The notes: generated by a model from the sequence alone, not told the origin. Counted from the first letter of the stretch, positions 9,290 to 18,666 are shown. The stretch: 40,308 nucleotides of DNA from an uncultured Synechococcaceae cyanobacterium (GCA_902537395.1 CACBBE010000008.1:1-40308); one strand, 5' to 3'. A program made the numbers and translations.

Positions 9290-9955
9290 ATGAAGAAAAA
9301 GTTAATTATTGTAGGATTATCATCATTTGCAGAAATAGCATTTAAGTATTTTCAAGAACTATCTGAATATGAAGTTGTAAGTTTTTGTGTAGAAAAAAAA
9401 TTCCTTGGAATACGAGAAAAATATTCTCTACCTGTATATGCTTTTGAAGAAATTGAGGAGTTTTGTGACCCATCAAGCCATTTTATATTCGTAGCAATTA
9501 CATATACTAAATTAAACCGCGAAAGAAAAAGAATATTAGATGAATCAATTCAGAAAGGATATAGACCAGCTTCTTTTATTAGCAAATATGCTTATCTTTC
9601 CAAAGACGCAATAATTGGTGAGCATTGTTTTATTTTCGAAGATAATACTATTCAACCATTTGTTGAAATTAAAGATAATGTAATTTTATGGAGTGGTAAT
9701 CATATTGGACACCATTCAATAATCATGCATGATAATTTCATCTCTTCACATGTAGTTATTTCAGGACATTGTAAAATTGGTTCGAGTTCATTTATTGGAG
9801 TAAACTCTACTATTTCAAATAATGTTGAGATTGGTAAAGATAACTGGATTGGACCTGGAAGTCTTATTTCAAAAAATACTAAAGATAATTCTCTTTTCAA
9901 AACACCTGATACAATTAAATCTAAAGTTGATACTCATAAATTTTTTAGAATTTAA
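9290..9955 (+). CDS. Sugar acetyltransferase, NeuD/PglD-like left-handed beta-helix
   Basis: Protein of 221 residues with a small N-terminal alpha/beta domain (KLIIVGLSSFAEIA) that binds the sugar nucleotide in NeuD/PglD relatives, then hexapeptide-repeat turns from about residue 100 (GEHCFIFEDNTIQPFVEI, GHCKIGSSSFIGVNSTI). The GNHIGHHS segment near residues 141-148 supplies the histidine expected as catalytic base. It would transfer an acetyl group from acetyl-CoA to an amino or hydroxyl group of a nucleotide sugar. A natural candidate substrate is the 3-amino sugar made by FdtA/FdtB encoded 2 kb downstream, but this is an inference; O-acetylation is the alternative. Confidence 0.78.
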   Translation: MKKKLIIVGLSSFAEIAFKYFQELSEYEVVSFCVEKKFLGIREKYSLPVYAFEEIEEFCDPSSHFIFVAITYTKLNRERKRILDESIQKGYRPASFISKYAYLSKDAIIGEHCFIFEDNTIQPFVEIKDNVILWSGNHIGHHSIIMHDNFISSHVVISGHCKIGSSSFIGVNSTISNNVEIGKDNWIGPGSLISKNTKDNSLFKTPDTIKSKVDTHKFFRI

Positions 9956-9978
9956 AAAATAAAAAAATAATATTTGTT

Positions 9979-10905
9979 ATGCAGTGGGATAAAAACGGTC
10001 TAATTTATAAACCTAGAGTTATTGATAAATGGGCTTTTTCTCATGCAATGGTTCCTACGCCTATAAGAATTAATAAGAACGAAATCAGGGTTTACTCAAC
10101 TTTTTGTGATTCAAGTGGTATAGGCAGAGTTGGATTTGTCGATTTCTGTGATGATTTACCTTTAAAAATAATAAGAATAAGTCAAAAACCGGTTTTAGAT
10201 ATTGGCAAAAAGGGTACATTTGATGAAAATGGTGTTTTATGTTGCTCTGTAGTAAGAATAAATAAGGATATGATCTATATGTATTATGTTGGCTTTGAAT
10301 TAGGAACAAAAATAAGATATAGGCTTTTGACAGGCCTAGCAATAAGTTCAGACGGTGGAAATACTTTTAAAAGGTCTTCAAATACGCCCATTTTAGAGAG
10401 AAGTAATGAAGAATTATATTTCCGAGGTGGGCCTTATTGTCTTTATGAAAAAAATATCTTTAAGATGTGGTACGTTGCAGGAAACTCTTGGATTAACATT
10501 GAAGATAAAGAAATGCCCTTATATGAAATAAAGTACATCGAATCAAAAGATGGCATAATTTGGCCTAAAAAAGGGGAAACACATATCTCAATAGAAAAAG
10601 AGGATGAACATGGTTTTGGGCGACCAACAATTTATAAAAATAAGAATGGCTTATATCAAATGTTTTATTCAATAAGAAAGAAATCTTTAAAAGAATATAG
10701 ATTAGGTTATGCAGAATCAGATAATGGCATATCTTGGAAAAGATTGGATGAAAAGTTAAATTTAGATGTTTCAGACAAAGGATTTGACAGCAAAGCAATA
10801 ATGTACACTGCACCTTTAATTATCAAAGAAAAATTAAGGCTTTTTTATAATGGAAATAATTTTGGAATTAATGGTTTTGCTATGGCAAGCATAAAAGAAA
10901 TCTAA
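9979..10905 (+). CDS. Five-bladed beta-propeller protein, glycoside-hydrolase 43/32-like
   Basis: Protein of 308 residues, no signal peptide. It shows the repeated blade pattern of the GH43/GH32/GH68 propeller superfamily: PTPIRINKNEIRVYST, MYYVGFELG, FKMWYVAGNSW, RPTIYKNKNGLYQMFYS and LIIKEKLRLFYNGNN, each a strand pair ending in an aromatic/Gly turn. The cytoplasmic location and position between an acetyltransferase and a GNAT protein suggest a role in glycan assembly or modification rather than secreted hydrolysis. I cannot assign catalytic acids by eye. The next gene's GTG start follows its stop after one base. Confidence 0.65.
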   Translation: MQWDKNGLIYKPRVIDKWAFSHAMVPTPIRINKNEIRVYSTFCDSSGIGRVGFVDFCDDLPLKIIRISQKPVLDIGKKGTFDENGVLCCSVVRINKDMIYMYYVGFELGTKIRYRLLTGLAISSDGGNTFKRSSNTPILERSNEELYFRGGPYCLYEKNIFKMWYVAGNSWINIEDKEMPLYEIKYIESKDGIIWPKKGETHISIEKEDEHGFGRPTIYKNKNGLYQMFYSIRKKSLKEYRLGYAESDNGISWKRLDEKLNLDVSDKGFDSKAIMYTAPLIIKEKLRLFYNGNNFGINGFAMASIKEI

Positions 10906-10906
10906 A

Positions 10907-11866
10907 GTGGAATTAATAGATTATTCAGATAATTATGAGACTATCTGGGAAACAATTTGTGAATTATCGCCTATATCAACAATTATGCATACAAGAAAAT
11001 ATTTGTCCTATCACAATGACAAATTTCAAGACTTTTCTTTGATAATAAAACAAAAAAAAAATACAGCTATCCTACCTGCCGCTTCAACAAAGCTAAATAA
11101 AGATTCAATAATTTCACATCCCGGAATAAGTTTTGGGGGTTTAATACATGATGGCTTCCTGAAAGGTAATATCTCAATTGAAGCATTTAATTTAATTTGC
11201 GAATATTATGCAAAAAAAGGATTTAAAAGATTTATCTATAAATCAATCCCTAATATTTACCATAAAATTTCACATCAGGATGATATTTATTCATTATTTC
11301 GTTTAAATGCTAAGAAAATTCGCTGTGATCTTAGCTGCGCTATTGATCTTGAAAAAAATATTAAATTAAATAATAGAAGAAAAAGAAATTTAAAAAAAGC
11401 ACTTAAAAACAATATTGAAATTTCTGAAAGTATTAATTATTTAGAGGAATACTGGAAAGTACTAATTAATAATCTTTCAATTAAATATGGTGTAAAACCA
11501 ACTCATTCTTATAAAGAGATAAAGAAACTACAAAACTTTTTTCCAGAAAATATTAAATTAGTCACCGGATTATTTAATGGAAGTGTCACTGGAGGAGTAT
11601 TGATATATTTAACAAAAGAAGTTTGCCACTTACAATACATTGCTAAAAATAAAGAAGGATTGGAGCTTAATGTTCTAGATTTAGTAATAAATTATTGTAT
11701 CAATAAATATAAAAATAAAAGCTTCAAATGGCTCGACTTTGGAATAAGCAATGAAATGGATGGTAAGTTCCTTAATGAAGGACTTTATCAATTCAAAAGT
11801 GAATTTGGAGGATCAGGAGTCGTTCACGAATTTTATGAGGTTAATTTAGAAAACTTTTATATTTGA
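10907..11866 (+). CDS. GNAT/FemAB-like acyltransferase
   Basis: Protein of 319 residues resembling the FemAB-like (double GNAT) acyltransferases found in exopolysaccharide loci. The N-terminal half contains THRKYLSYH-like and HPGISFGGLIHDG segments; the C-terminal half has a basic helix (NNRRKRNLKKAL near residues 157-168) and the GNAT-type core GSVTGGVLIYLTKEVCHLQY followed by WLDFGISNEMDGKFLNEGLYQFK. Such proteins pass an acyl or aminoacyl group to an amino group. Start is GTG at 10907, one base after the previous stop, implying coupling. It contains an A10 run (11052-11061) that is unremarkable in this base composition. Substrate unknown. Confidence 0.68.
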   Translation: MELIDYSDNYETIWETICELSPISTIMHTRKYLSYHNDKFQDFSLIIKQKKNTAILPAASTKLNKDSIISHPGISFGGLIHDGFLKGNISIEAFNLICEYYAKKGFKRFIYKSIPNIYHKISHQDDIYSLFRLNAKKIRCDLSCAIDLEKNIKLNNRRKRNLKKALKNNIEISESINYLEEYWKVLINNLSIKYGVKPTHSYKEIKKLQNFFPENIKLVTGLFNGSVTGGVLIYLTKEVCHLQYIAKNKEGLELNVLDLVINYCINKYKNKSFKWLDFGISNEMDGKFLNEGLYQFKSEFGGSGVVHEFYEVNLENFYI

Positions 11867-11911
11867 ATAATTTAATTTAAATAATAATTTTTCTCATAAT
11901 TCAGTTAATTT

Positions 11912-11940
11912 TTGACAATAATCAAAGGTATATTTAAAAT
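11912..11940 (+). promoter_or_regulatory. Strong candidate sigma-70 promoter for fdtA-fdtB
   Basis: Perfect TTGACA at 11912-11917, a 17-base spacer and TAAAAT at 11935-11940, in the 99-base gap before fdtA. The likely transcript start is near 11947, about 20 bases before the fdtA ATG. This is the best match to a consensus promoter that I found in the window. Confidence 0.62.
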
Positions 11941-11965
11941 TCTAAGTGGGTTATTTTGAATATTT

Positions 11966-12385
11966 ATGAGAACAAATATTGAAATGTGTGAAACAGTTAA
12001 AATTAATAATATCCCCGATGATAGAGGGTCATTATGCTTTGTTGAAAGTGGAAAAGATATAAACTTTAAAATTAAAAGGATTTATTATATTTATGGGGTT
12101 CCCAAAGATTCAAAAAGGGGATCTCACGCCCATAAAAATCTGCACCAATTATTTATTCCAATTTCTGGTAAATTCGATTTAAAAATAAATGATGGTGATA
12201 AAGAAAAAATTATTAATATGAAATCTCCAAGCATTGGGATCTATATCCCACCAATGATTTGGAGAGAGGTTGAAAATTTTTCGAGAACGGCTGTATGTCT
12301 AGTTTTAGCTTCTGAGTTTTACTCTTTAGATGACTATATTTACAATTTTGATTATTTCAAGGAATTAAAAAATGAAGGAAATTAA
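11966..12385 (+). CDS. fdtA: dTDP-4-keto-6-deoxyglucose 3,4-ketoisomerase (FdtA/QdtA type)
   Basis: Small cupin of 139 residues, the normal FdtA/QdtA/WxcM size. Motifs: DRGSLCFVE at about residues 20-28, the active-site HAHKN segment near 56-60, QLFIPISG, and PPMIWREVENFS near 97-108. The family shifts the keto group of dTDP-4-keto-6-deoxy-D-glucose from C4 to C3, giving the substrate for 3-amination. It overlaps the aminotransferase gene by 14 bases. The dTDP-sugar supply genes rfbA and rfbB are 4-5 kb away on the other strand. FdtA and QdtA differ in the C4 stereochemistry of the product; I cannot tell which applies. Confidence 0.88.
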   Translation: MRTNIEMCETVKINNIPDDRGSLCFVESGKDINFKIKRIYYIYGVPKDSKRGSHAHKNLHQLFIPISGKFDLKINDGDKEKIINMKSPSIGIYIPPMIWREVENFSRTAVCLVLASEFYSLDDYIYNFDYFKELKNEGN

Positions 12386-13490
12386 ATTTTTAGATCTATC
12401 AAAAATAAATGAACCATTTTTAGATGAAATCAATAATAGCTTTCTTGAAATAATAAAAAAAGGGACTTTTATTCTAGGTGATAGTGTAAAACTTTTTGAA
12501 AAGAACTTCTCAAAATATGTAAGTTCAAACTGGTGCATTGGTGTTAATAGTGGATCTGATGCTTTAAAAATTGCTCTTATAGCTAATGGAATTAAAAGAA
12601 ATGATCAAGTTATAGTTCCTGATCATACTTTTATAGCTACATGGCAATCAATTGTTGAAATTGGAGCAATCCCTATCCCTTGTAAAGTAAAAGATAAAGA
12701 TTACTTAATTGACGAGGATAATATCTCAAAGCTAATAAATCCAAAGGTAAAAGGTATAGTTCCAGTTCACTTATATGGCAATTCATGCGAAATTGAAAAG
12801 ATAAATGAAATTGCTAAAAAGCATAATTTAATTGTGGTTGAAGATGCGGCTCAGGCCCATGGTAGTGAAATAAATAACAAAAAAATAGGTTCGCATGGAA
12901 ATTTAGTGGCATGGAGTTTTTATCCAGGGAAAACATTAGGAGCCCTTGGTGATGCGGGAGCGATAACAGGATTCAAAAAGGAACATTTTCAATTAATTAA
13001 AAAATATAGAAATTATGGTTCTTCCGAAAAGTACAAGCACGATATATATGGAATAAATTCAAGGCTTGATGAGATTCAAGCAGCTATTCTTAACCTCAAG
13101 TTAAAAAAAATTGATGAAAATATAACTCAAAGGATCAAAATCTCCTCACTATACAGTAAGTATATTAAAGATAATCATTTTCTTTCAAAACCACATTGTG
13201 AAACAAATAAAAAACACAGCTGGCATTTATATGTAATTAGAGTTAAAAGTTATAGAGACGAATTAAAAAAATATTTATCTAGTAAGAATATTGGCACATT
13301 AATACATTATCCCAATTTGCCTTTTAATCAAATACCTTATAAAAAATATAAGCCTTCGAATTATTATGAGACTGATATTCCTAAAGAGATAATTTCATTA
13401 CCTTTATATCCAGGTTTAACTTTAGAAGAGATAAAAATAATTTCGAATTATATTAATTTATTTTTTGAAAAAAAGATCAAAGCATTTTAA
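12372..13490 (+). CDS. fdtB: dTDP-3-keto-sugar 3-aminotransferase (FdtB/QdtB, DegT/DnrJ/EryC1 family)
   Basis: PLP-dependent sugar aminotransferase of 372 residues. Key features: GVNSGSDALKIAL at residues 57-69 (PLP phosphate site), VEDAAQAHGS with the PLP-stacking aspartate near 158, and the Schiff-base lysine K187 in SFYPGKTLGALGDAGAI. It uses glutamate to aminate the 3-keto intermediate made by FdtA, giving dTDP-Fuc3N or dTDP-Qui3N. The 14-base overlap with fdtA supports a joint role. No rmlC or rmlD is present in the window, so the rfbA/rfbB product is probably directed here rather than to rhamnose. Confidence 0.88.
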   Translation: MKEIKFLDLSKINEPFLDEINNSFLEIIKKGTFILGDSVKLFEKNFSKYVSSNWCIGVNSGSDALKIALIANGIKRNDQVIVPDHTFIATWQSIVEIGAIPIPCKVKDKDYLIDEDNISKLINPKVKGIVPVHLYGNSCEIEKINEIAKKHNLIVVEDAAQAHGSEINNKKIGSHGNLVAWSFYPGKTLGALGDAGAITGFKKEHFQLIKKYRNYGSSEKYKHDIYGINSRLDEIQAAILNLKLKKIDENITQRIKISSLYSKYIKDNHFLSKPHCETNKKHSWHLYVIRVKSYRDELKKYLSSKNIGTLIHYPNLPFNQIPYKKYKPSNYYETDIPKEIISLPLYPGLTLEEIKIISNYINLFFEKKIKAF

Positions 13491-13577
13491 ATTATGATTG
13501 GAAGAGTTATTTTTTTAAATAAGTTTTTATTTAAAAATAAAAAATTTTTTATAGATAATTTGCGAAGAGTTATATAA

Positions 13578-14852
13578 ATGCAATATCTAATTTATTTATT
13601 AATATGGCCTACATTCGGAGAATTTGGAATTCTTAAACTATTATCAACTTTTATATTATCTACTATCCCAATACTAATAAAATTAAATAAGAAAGATTAT
13701 AAATTAAATAAAAGTTTTTCTATTTTGATATTTGCTATTTTAATAAGCGTATCAATATCTTTTTTAATATCTATCTTTTTAGGAAATGGAAGACTTGGTT
13801 TTAATACTTCAAATTTTCCTGTAGATATTATAAGAATCATACTTATAACAATTATTCCATTAATAATCTTTGATGTCTCATCAAAATTACAAACCCTGAA
13901 AAAAATTAATTTAGAGCTCTATACCAAATTTCAAATTAAAGCGGTAAATATAATTTTAATAATACAATTACTTCAAGCAATTTCAATCATATTCAGAGTC
14001 CCTTATTCAGAGACTATAATTTTTACTCGTTTTTCTGGTCCTTTTTCATATCTTGATGAATCAAGTTTATTCGTTTTTTTTGTTTTTTTAGGAATTTTCT
14101 TTAATCTTGAAATACACAATAGATTAAAAAAATTATTTTATATATTTTTTATTTTTATACCAATTTGTATAGGTACAGCATCTAAGTCTTCGCTATTGCT
14201 TCTTTTGGGAATTACATTATTTCTTGCTTTTGAATTAATTACAAAATTATTTAATATTAACTTCAAGTTTTTAAATGATAGATTCAAATTAAATTTTAGC
14301 ATCATCCAATTTGCAAAACTTTTATTAACTTCACTACTTTTAATTTTGGGTATAAATAGAATAGATCTAGCTTTTAAATGGTTACAAGCAGGCTCTTTAG
14401 CTTTGTTTATGTTTTTGAGTAATACTCTAAAAATAACTGATCTAAATATTAATAACACTGCATATATTGCAGGTAATATTGATTCTTTTTCTACTAGGAT
14501 AGATGAAATAGAATTGTGCTTTAATAATGGGTTAATAGATTACTTAATTCCCTCCCTTCCTATCGGTGCAATTACTTACAGTGGGTTAAGCACAAGAGTT
14601 CAACTTTCCGGATTAGATTTATTATGTACTTACGGATCAATTCCAACTCTATTAATAGTTCTAAACATTTCATTAATATTAAATTTTTATCTCTTTAGCA
14701 AAATATCATTAAGAAGTTACCTCATAAGTTTAGCTATTGTTTTTTGTCTTGGATCTTTCACTTCAATACTTAAAAGCTTCAAGATTTTATTTCTGTTATC
14801 ATTTATGGCAGGCAGTAGAGTGTTTTTAGACAAAAATTTAAAAAGGAAATAA
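13578..14852 (+). CDS. Polytopic membrane protein, probable Wzy-type glycan polymerase
   Basis: Protein of 424 residues, almost entirely hydrophobic, with roughly ten to eleven predicted membrane segments and a larger polar loop around residues 290-345 before the last segments. A long periplasmic loop near the C-terminus is characteristic of O-antigen polymerases and ligases (Wzy/WaaL), which show little sequence conservation. Its place between aminosugar genes and an amidotransferase fits polymerisation of repeat units. Two bases separate it from the next ATG. A flippase is the alternative but the topology favours a polymerase. An 87-base A/T-rich gap precedes it. Confidence 0.65.
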   Translation: MQYLIYLLIWPTFGEFGILKLLSTFILSTIPILIKLNKKDYKLNKSFSILIFAILISVSISFLISIFLGNGRLGFNTSNFPVDIIRIILITIIPLIIFDVSSKLQTLKKINLELYTKFQIKAVNIILIIQLLQAISIIFRVPYSETIIFTRFSGPFSYLDESSLFVFFVFLGIFFNLEIHNRLKKLFYIFFIFIPICIGTASKSSLLLLLGITLFLAFELITKLFNINFKFLNDRFKLNFSIIQFAKLLLTSLLLILGINRIDLAFKWLQAGSLALFMFLSNTLKITDLNINNTAYIAGNIDSFSTRIDEIELCFNNGLIDYLIPSLPIGAITYSGLSTRVQLSGLDLLCTYGSIPTLLIVLNISLILNFYLFSKISLRSYLISLAIVFCLGSFTSILKSFKILFLLSFMAGSRVFLDKNLKRK

Positions 14853-14854
14853 AA

Positions 14855-16432
14855 ATGTGTGGTTTCATTGTAGTTATTTCAAATGAAAATCCAAAATTCA
14901 TTATCCCAGAAGATCGTATAGAAAACTCATTAATCGAGCAACTAGTAGAAAGATCTGACAGTAAAAGAACTATTACCAAATATTCTTCTAGAGAAAATAA
15001 TAATTTCTTTTACTCTTTGCATGGTCATTTATCAATATCTAATCAAAAAGAATATATCAAATATCCGTTAATTGGATCTTCCTCAAAATTAATTTTTAAC
15101 GGAGAAATATACTCTATTGATGGAATCAAATTCAAAAATTCAAATTTCTTTTCTGATGGGCATATGCTCCTTCAATATTTGGAAGAAAACTTCAAGAAAA
15201 ACTTTTGTTACTCGGAGATTTTTAAGTCCATTTCTGGGCAATATGGATTTGTCTATCTTAATAAAGAAGGTAAAGTTCTCATTGCGAGAGATTTATATGG
15301 TCAGAAACCAATATATAAATTCCATAATGAGAATTATCTAATAATTGCTAGTAATCAAAACCTATTGCTAACTTATTTATTAAAAAACTTCCCTATTTCT
15401 AATAAAAATAGTTTTTCAAAGCGAGACGAAAATATTAAAAGCTTATATGGTTTAGAGAAATTCCCAAATATTGAAAAACTTAATCCTGGTTCTTTAGAAA
15501 TTTTTGATATAAAAAAAAGTTTCAAAAAATCTTTTTCATATTGCATTTATAAAAGTAATTTTCTTTTTGATAATAAATCACTTATTTTTAAATCAATTGA
15601 TGATATAGAAGAATCATTTTCTAACTCATTGGATAGTATTATTCCAAACGAAAATTATTGTTTAGCATTAAGCTCAGGATTTGACTCTAATAATATTTTA
15701 TTTTCAATTGATAAATATAATTTAAAACCACCAAAACAACTTTTAACAATAAAAAGCAGAAATAATTCAAAAGAATTGAATCATTGCCATTTAGCTTCAG
15801 AATTTACTAAAAATAGTTTAAAAGTAATTAATCCAAAATTTGATTTGCCAAGAAGTTTATATGCTCAAATAAATTATGATGGAGCTAACGCATGCATAAA
15901 CGCATTAGCAAATGAATGCTCAAATTCCAATTGTAAAATTCTTATTACTGGTGATGGAGGTGATGAAATTTCTTTTAGATATAGAAGATCTAACTACATC
16001 AACATAATCAAGAAATTACCTGAAGAGATAAGACAATTATTTTCTCCATTTTTGTGTACAGGTAAATTGAATTTAAGCACGGTCATAACATTCAAAGCAT
16101 TTTTAGATAAAGAATTACCAAATTTCTCAAATTTTTATGAATTAGTTGGAATTAATGACAATGATCTTAAAATAAAAGGTAATAAATTTTTAGCTTACAT
16201 TTATGAAATGTACTTACATTTACCTGAGCATATTCTAAATAAATCGGATATCATTTCATACCTTAACAAAATTGAAATGCGTTCTCCTTACCTAACAAAT
16301 GAATTTGGTTTAAAAGCACTTATATCAAATATGAATAATCCAAATAAATATCAAAATTACTCAAAAATATTAAATAACATTTTTGTGCCAAAAGTATTCC
16401 AATCTAATAAAAAATTTGGCCTATCTGCCTGA
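14855..16432 (+). CDS. AsnB-like glutamine-dependent amidotransferase
   Basis: Protein of 525 residues with the two-domain asparagine synthetase B layout. The N-terminal class II glutaminase domain begins MCGF, with Cys2 as nucleophile, NGEIYS near residues 82-87 and RDLYGQKPIY near 145-154. The C-terminal domain has a pyrophosphate loop LSSGFDSN near 272-279 (usual SGGxDS) and TGDGGDEISFRY. Several family-invariant spots are altered: the RGPD motif is replaced by RSDS near residue 34, and the first loop glycine is Ser. Such homologues in glycan clusters often amidate uronic acids. A GGAAA ribosome-binding site precedes the ATG. A role in making asparagine itself seems unlikely here, but that is inference. 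Confidence 0.8.
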   Translation: MCGFIVVISNENPKFIIPEDRIENSLIEQLVERSDSKRTITKYSSRENNNFFYSLHGHLSISNQKEYIKYPLIGSSSKLIFNGEIYSIDGIKFKNSNFFSDGHMLLQYLEENFKKNFCYSEIFKSISGQYGFVYLNKEGKVLIARDLYGQKPIYKFHNENYLIIASNQNLLLTYLLKNFPISNKNSFSKRDENIKSLYGLEKFPNIEKLNPGSLEIFDIKKSFKKSFSYCIYKSNFLFDNKSLIFKSIDDIEESFSNSLDSIIPNENYCLALSSGFDSNNILFSIDKYNLKPPKQLLTIKSRNNSKELNHCHLASEFTKNSLKVINPKFDLPRSLYAQINYDGANACINALANECSNSNCKILITGDGGDEISFRYRRSNYINIIKKLPEEIRQLFSPFLCTGKLNLSTVITFKAFLDKELPNFSNFYELVGINDNDLKIKGNKFLAYIYEMYLHLPEHILNKSDIISYLNKIEMRSPYLTNEFGLKALISNMNNPNKYQNYSKILNNIFVPKVFQSNKKFGLSA

Positions 16433-17500
16433 ATGAAAATAACTATCATAACACCATGCGCATATCCAAGTTTTCAACTAGGAGGACCTGTAAAATCGAC
16501 TTTAGAACTTGGATTGCAAATCAAAAAAATTAACAAAAAAAATGATATCAACATTATTTCATGGATGCATGATTATTCAAAGAATGATATTTTTTATTAT
16601 AAAAATATTAAATTTATAAAGTTAAATGGTCTTAAAACTGGAGCAAAATACTTTTCAATAGGTATCTATTCCATTTTTAGATTGATTAAAATTATTATTC
16701 ACTCAGATTTAGTTATTCTAAATTTAGGTTTTGATCCTTTAATAACAATTTCAGGATTTTTATCAACTTTTTTTTCCAAATCCTTGATTTTTTTTCCAAG
16801 AGGGAATCATGTGAGAGAAAGGGTTATTTATAAAAGCTATATCTTAAAAAAATTATCTTTATTCATAGATTCTTTCTGGATGAAAAATTGCCAAGTTTGC
16901 TACTTATCTGATAGAGAATTGTATTCATCGTTAAAAATAAACTCTTTAAAAAATATTAAATTGTTTCCAATTTCAAAGAAACAAAAAAATTTAAATGAAA
17001 TTGAAAAAAAAAAGAAAATTGTTTTTTGTCATAGATTTACTGATAAAAGTGAAAAAGGATATGATTATCTCTGCGAATTAACTGATTTCTTAATTTCTCT
17101 TGGTTATGAAATAATAATTTGTGGAAATGGAATTTTTAAGAACCATTTTAATCAAACTTATCTTGGGATATTAAATCATAATGACTTAGAAAAGCTACTT
17201 AAAGAGTCCGAAGTTTTTTTTCTTTTCTCCCGTAGAGGCGAAGGCACTTCTCAATCATTTCTTTCAGCAATCAGAAATAATTGCAAACTTTTATGTAATA
17301 AATTAGCTTGTCCTAAAGAACTTGAAACCATTTATAAAGAATCCTACCCTTTTATAAATGGTAAACTAGAAGAAGATTTGATAATCATTGAAAGAATCCT
17401 CAAAGATAAAGTAAAAAATGAAAGAATGGACCAAAAACTAAATAATTTAAGCTCACAAAGTGAATTAACCTTAAAAAAAATTATTTCAAAAAGAAATTAA
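16433..17500 (+). CDS. Family 4 (GT-B) glycosyltransferase
   Basis: GT-B fold protein of 355 residues. The N-terminus ITPCAYPSFQLGGPVKSTLEL carries the glycine-rich acceptor-side loop of GT4 enzymes; FPRGNHVRE near residue 122 and, in the C-terminal domain, FCHRFTDKSEKGYDYL and RRGEGTSQSFLSAI match the donor-binding region, with the glutamate of RRGEG in the EX7E position. The ATG starts immediately after the previous stop, so it is the last gene of that run. It meets rfbB tail-to-tail with a 15-base gap. An A10 run (17004-17013) encodes lysines. Donor sugar unknown. Confidence 0.8.
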   Translation: MKITIITPCAYPSFQLGGPVKSTLELGLQIKKINKKNDINIISWMHDYSKNDIFYYKNIKFIKLNGLKTGAKYFSIGIYSIFRLIKIIIHSDLVILNLGFDPLITISGFLSTFFSKSLIFFPRGNHVRERVIYKSYILKKLSLFIDSFWMKNCQVCYLSDRELYSSLKINSLKNIKLFPISKKQKNLNEIEKKKKIVFCHRFTDKSEKGYDYLCELTDFLISLGYEIIICGNGIFKNHFNQTYLGILNHNDLEKLLKESEVFFLFSRRGEGTSQSFLSAIRNNCKLLCNKLACPKELETIYKESYPFINGKLEEDLIIIERILKDKVKNERMDQKLNNLSSQSELTLKKIISKRN

Positions 17501-17515
17501 ATATTATGAAATATT

Positions 17516-18604
17516 CTAATTAGATATACCAATTCTCTGACCTCTATAACCAGAGCATTCTAATCTTGATCTTAACCATTTTTGATTAAGAAGAAACCAT
17601 TCTATAGTTTCCTCTAAACTATCAGTAAAAGAAAACTTGGGCTCCCAGAATAGTTCATTAATTAACTTATTTGGACTTATAGCATACCTATAATCATGAC
17701 CAGGCCTGTCTTCAACAAATTCTATTAATAATCTTGTTGATTGTGAAGAAGGTATTTTTTCATCAATAAAATCACATATTTTTTCAACAACAAATTTATT
17801 TGTTTTTTCATTATTAGCTCCGATACAATAACTTTCTCCTATTTTTCCATTAGAGGCGATCAAACAAAGCGCAGAAATATGATCCTCTACGTAAAGCCAA
17901 TCGCGAACATTAAGCCCATCTCCGTAAATTGATATTTTTTGTTTTATTAATGCCTTAAAAATGGTCAAAGGTATTAACTTTTCAGGGTATTGCCATGGTC
18001 CATAATTATTACTACAGTTTGTGATAATCGTCGGTAATCCATAAGTTTTATTCCAAGCTCTTACGAAATGGTCACTTGAAGCTTTTGAAGCAGAATATGG
18101 ACTTTTTGGTGAATAAGAAGATTCTTCATTGAAAAAACCATTTTCATCAAGTTCTCCAAAAACTTCATCTGTACTTATATGAATAAATCTGAAATTTTTG
18201 GTTTTTGATTTTTTTAAATAATTTTTAGTAGCTTCTAGTAAATTATAGGTTCCAATAACATTACTTTCCAAAAATATAAGTGGATTATCTATTGATCTAT
18301 CAACATGACTTTCTGCTGCCAAATGAAATATTAGGTCAGGTTTAATTGTTCGTATTAACTTATTTGTCTCTTCAAATCTAAATAGATCCATCTTAAAAAA
18401 AGTATATCTATTACTAAATTCTGAGTTGTTTTTTATTATTTGGTTTATTGAACTTTCATCACTCGAATAAGAGATTTTATCTAGATTAAATATTTTTGCA
18501 GAAGTATTTTTAAGTAATCTTCTAATTAACGCACTCCCAATAAATCCTAATCCCCCAGTAACTAGTATCTTTTTATAGTGGTCTGGTAATAATAAATCTT
18601 TCAT
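17516..18604 (-). CDS. rfbB: dTDP-glucose 4,6-dehydratase
   Basis: Extended SDR of 362 residues, close to the RmlB length. NAD-binding TGGLGFIGS at 16-24, HLAAESHVDRS near 95-104, the catalytic Thr-Asp-Glu in STDEVFGEL (145-147) and YSASK with Tyr170 and Lys174 are all intact, and the C-terminal DRPGHDYRYAI segment is diagnostic for RmlB. It dehydrates dTDP-glucose to dTDP-4-keto-6-deoxyglucose, the substrate of FdtA. rfbA lies upstream in the same direction with a 62-base gap, so the pair is probably one transcript. Confidence 0.95.
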   Translation of the reverse strand: MKDLLLPDHYKKILVTGGLGFIGSALIRRLLKNTSAKIFNLDKISYSSDESSINQIIKNNSEFSNRYTFFKMDLFRFEETNKLIRTIKPDLIFHLAAESHVDRSIDNPLIFLESNVIGTYNLLEATKNYLKKSKTKNFRFIHISTDEVFGELDENGFFNEESSYSPKSPYSASKASSDHFVRAWNKTYGLPTIITNCSNNYGPWQYPEKLIPLTIFKALIKQKISIYGDGLNVRDWLYVEDHISALCLIASNGKIGESYCIGANNEKTNKFVVEKICDFIDEKIPSSQSTRLLIEFVEDRPGHDYRYAISPNKLINELFWEPKFSFTDSLEETIEWFLLNQKWLRSRLECSGYRGQRIGISN

Positions 18605-18666
18605 CGAAAATTTTTAAAATTTCAAAGCTTTACCATTAGTTAAAGCTCATCTTTAAATTAAATAAC

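Noticed and set aside
17004-17013. A10 run in the family 4 glycosyltransferase as a slippage site
   Set aside because: Runs of this length are expected in DNA this A/T-rich, and the reading frame is intact. A second A10 at 11052-11061 was set aside for the same reason.
17499-17515. AATATT palindromes between convergent genes as a bidirectional terminator
   Set aside because: A six-pair A/T stem is not distinguishable from background at this composition.
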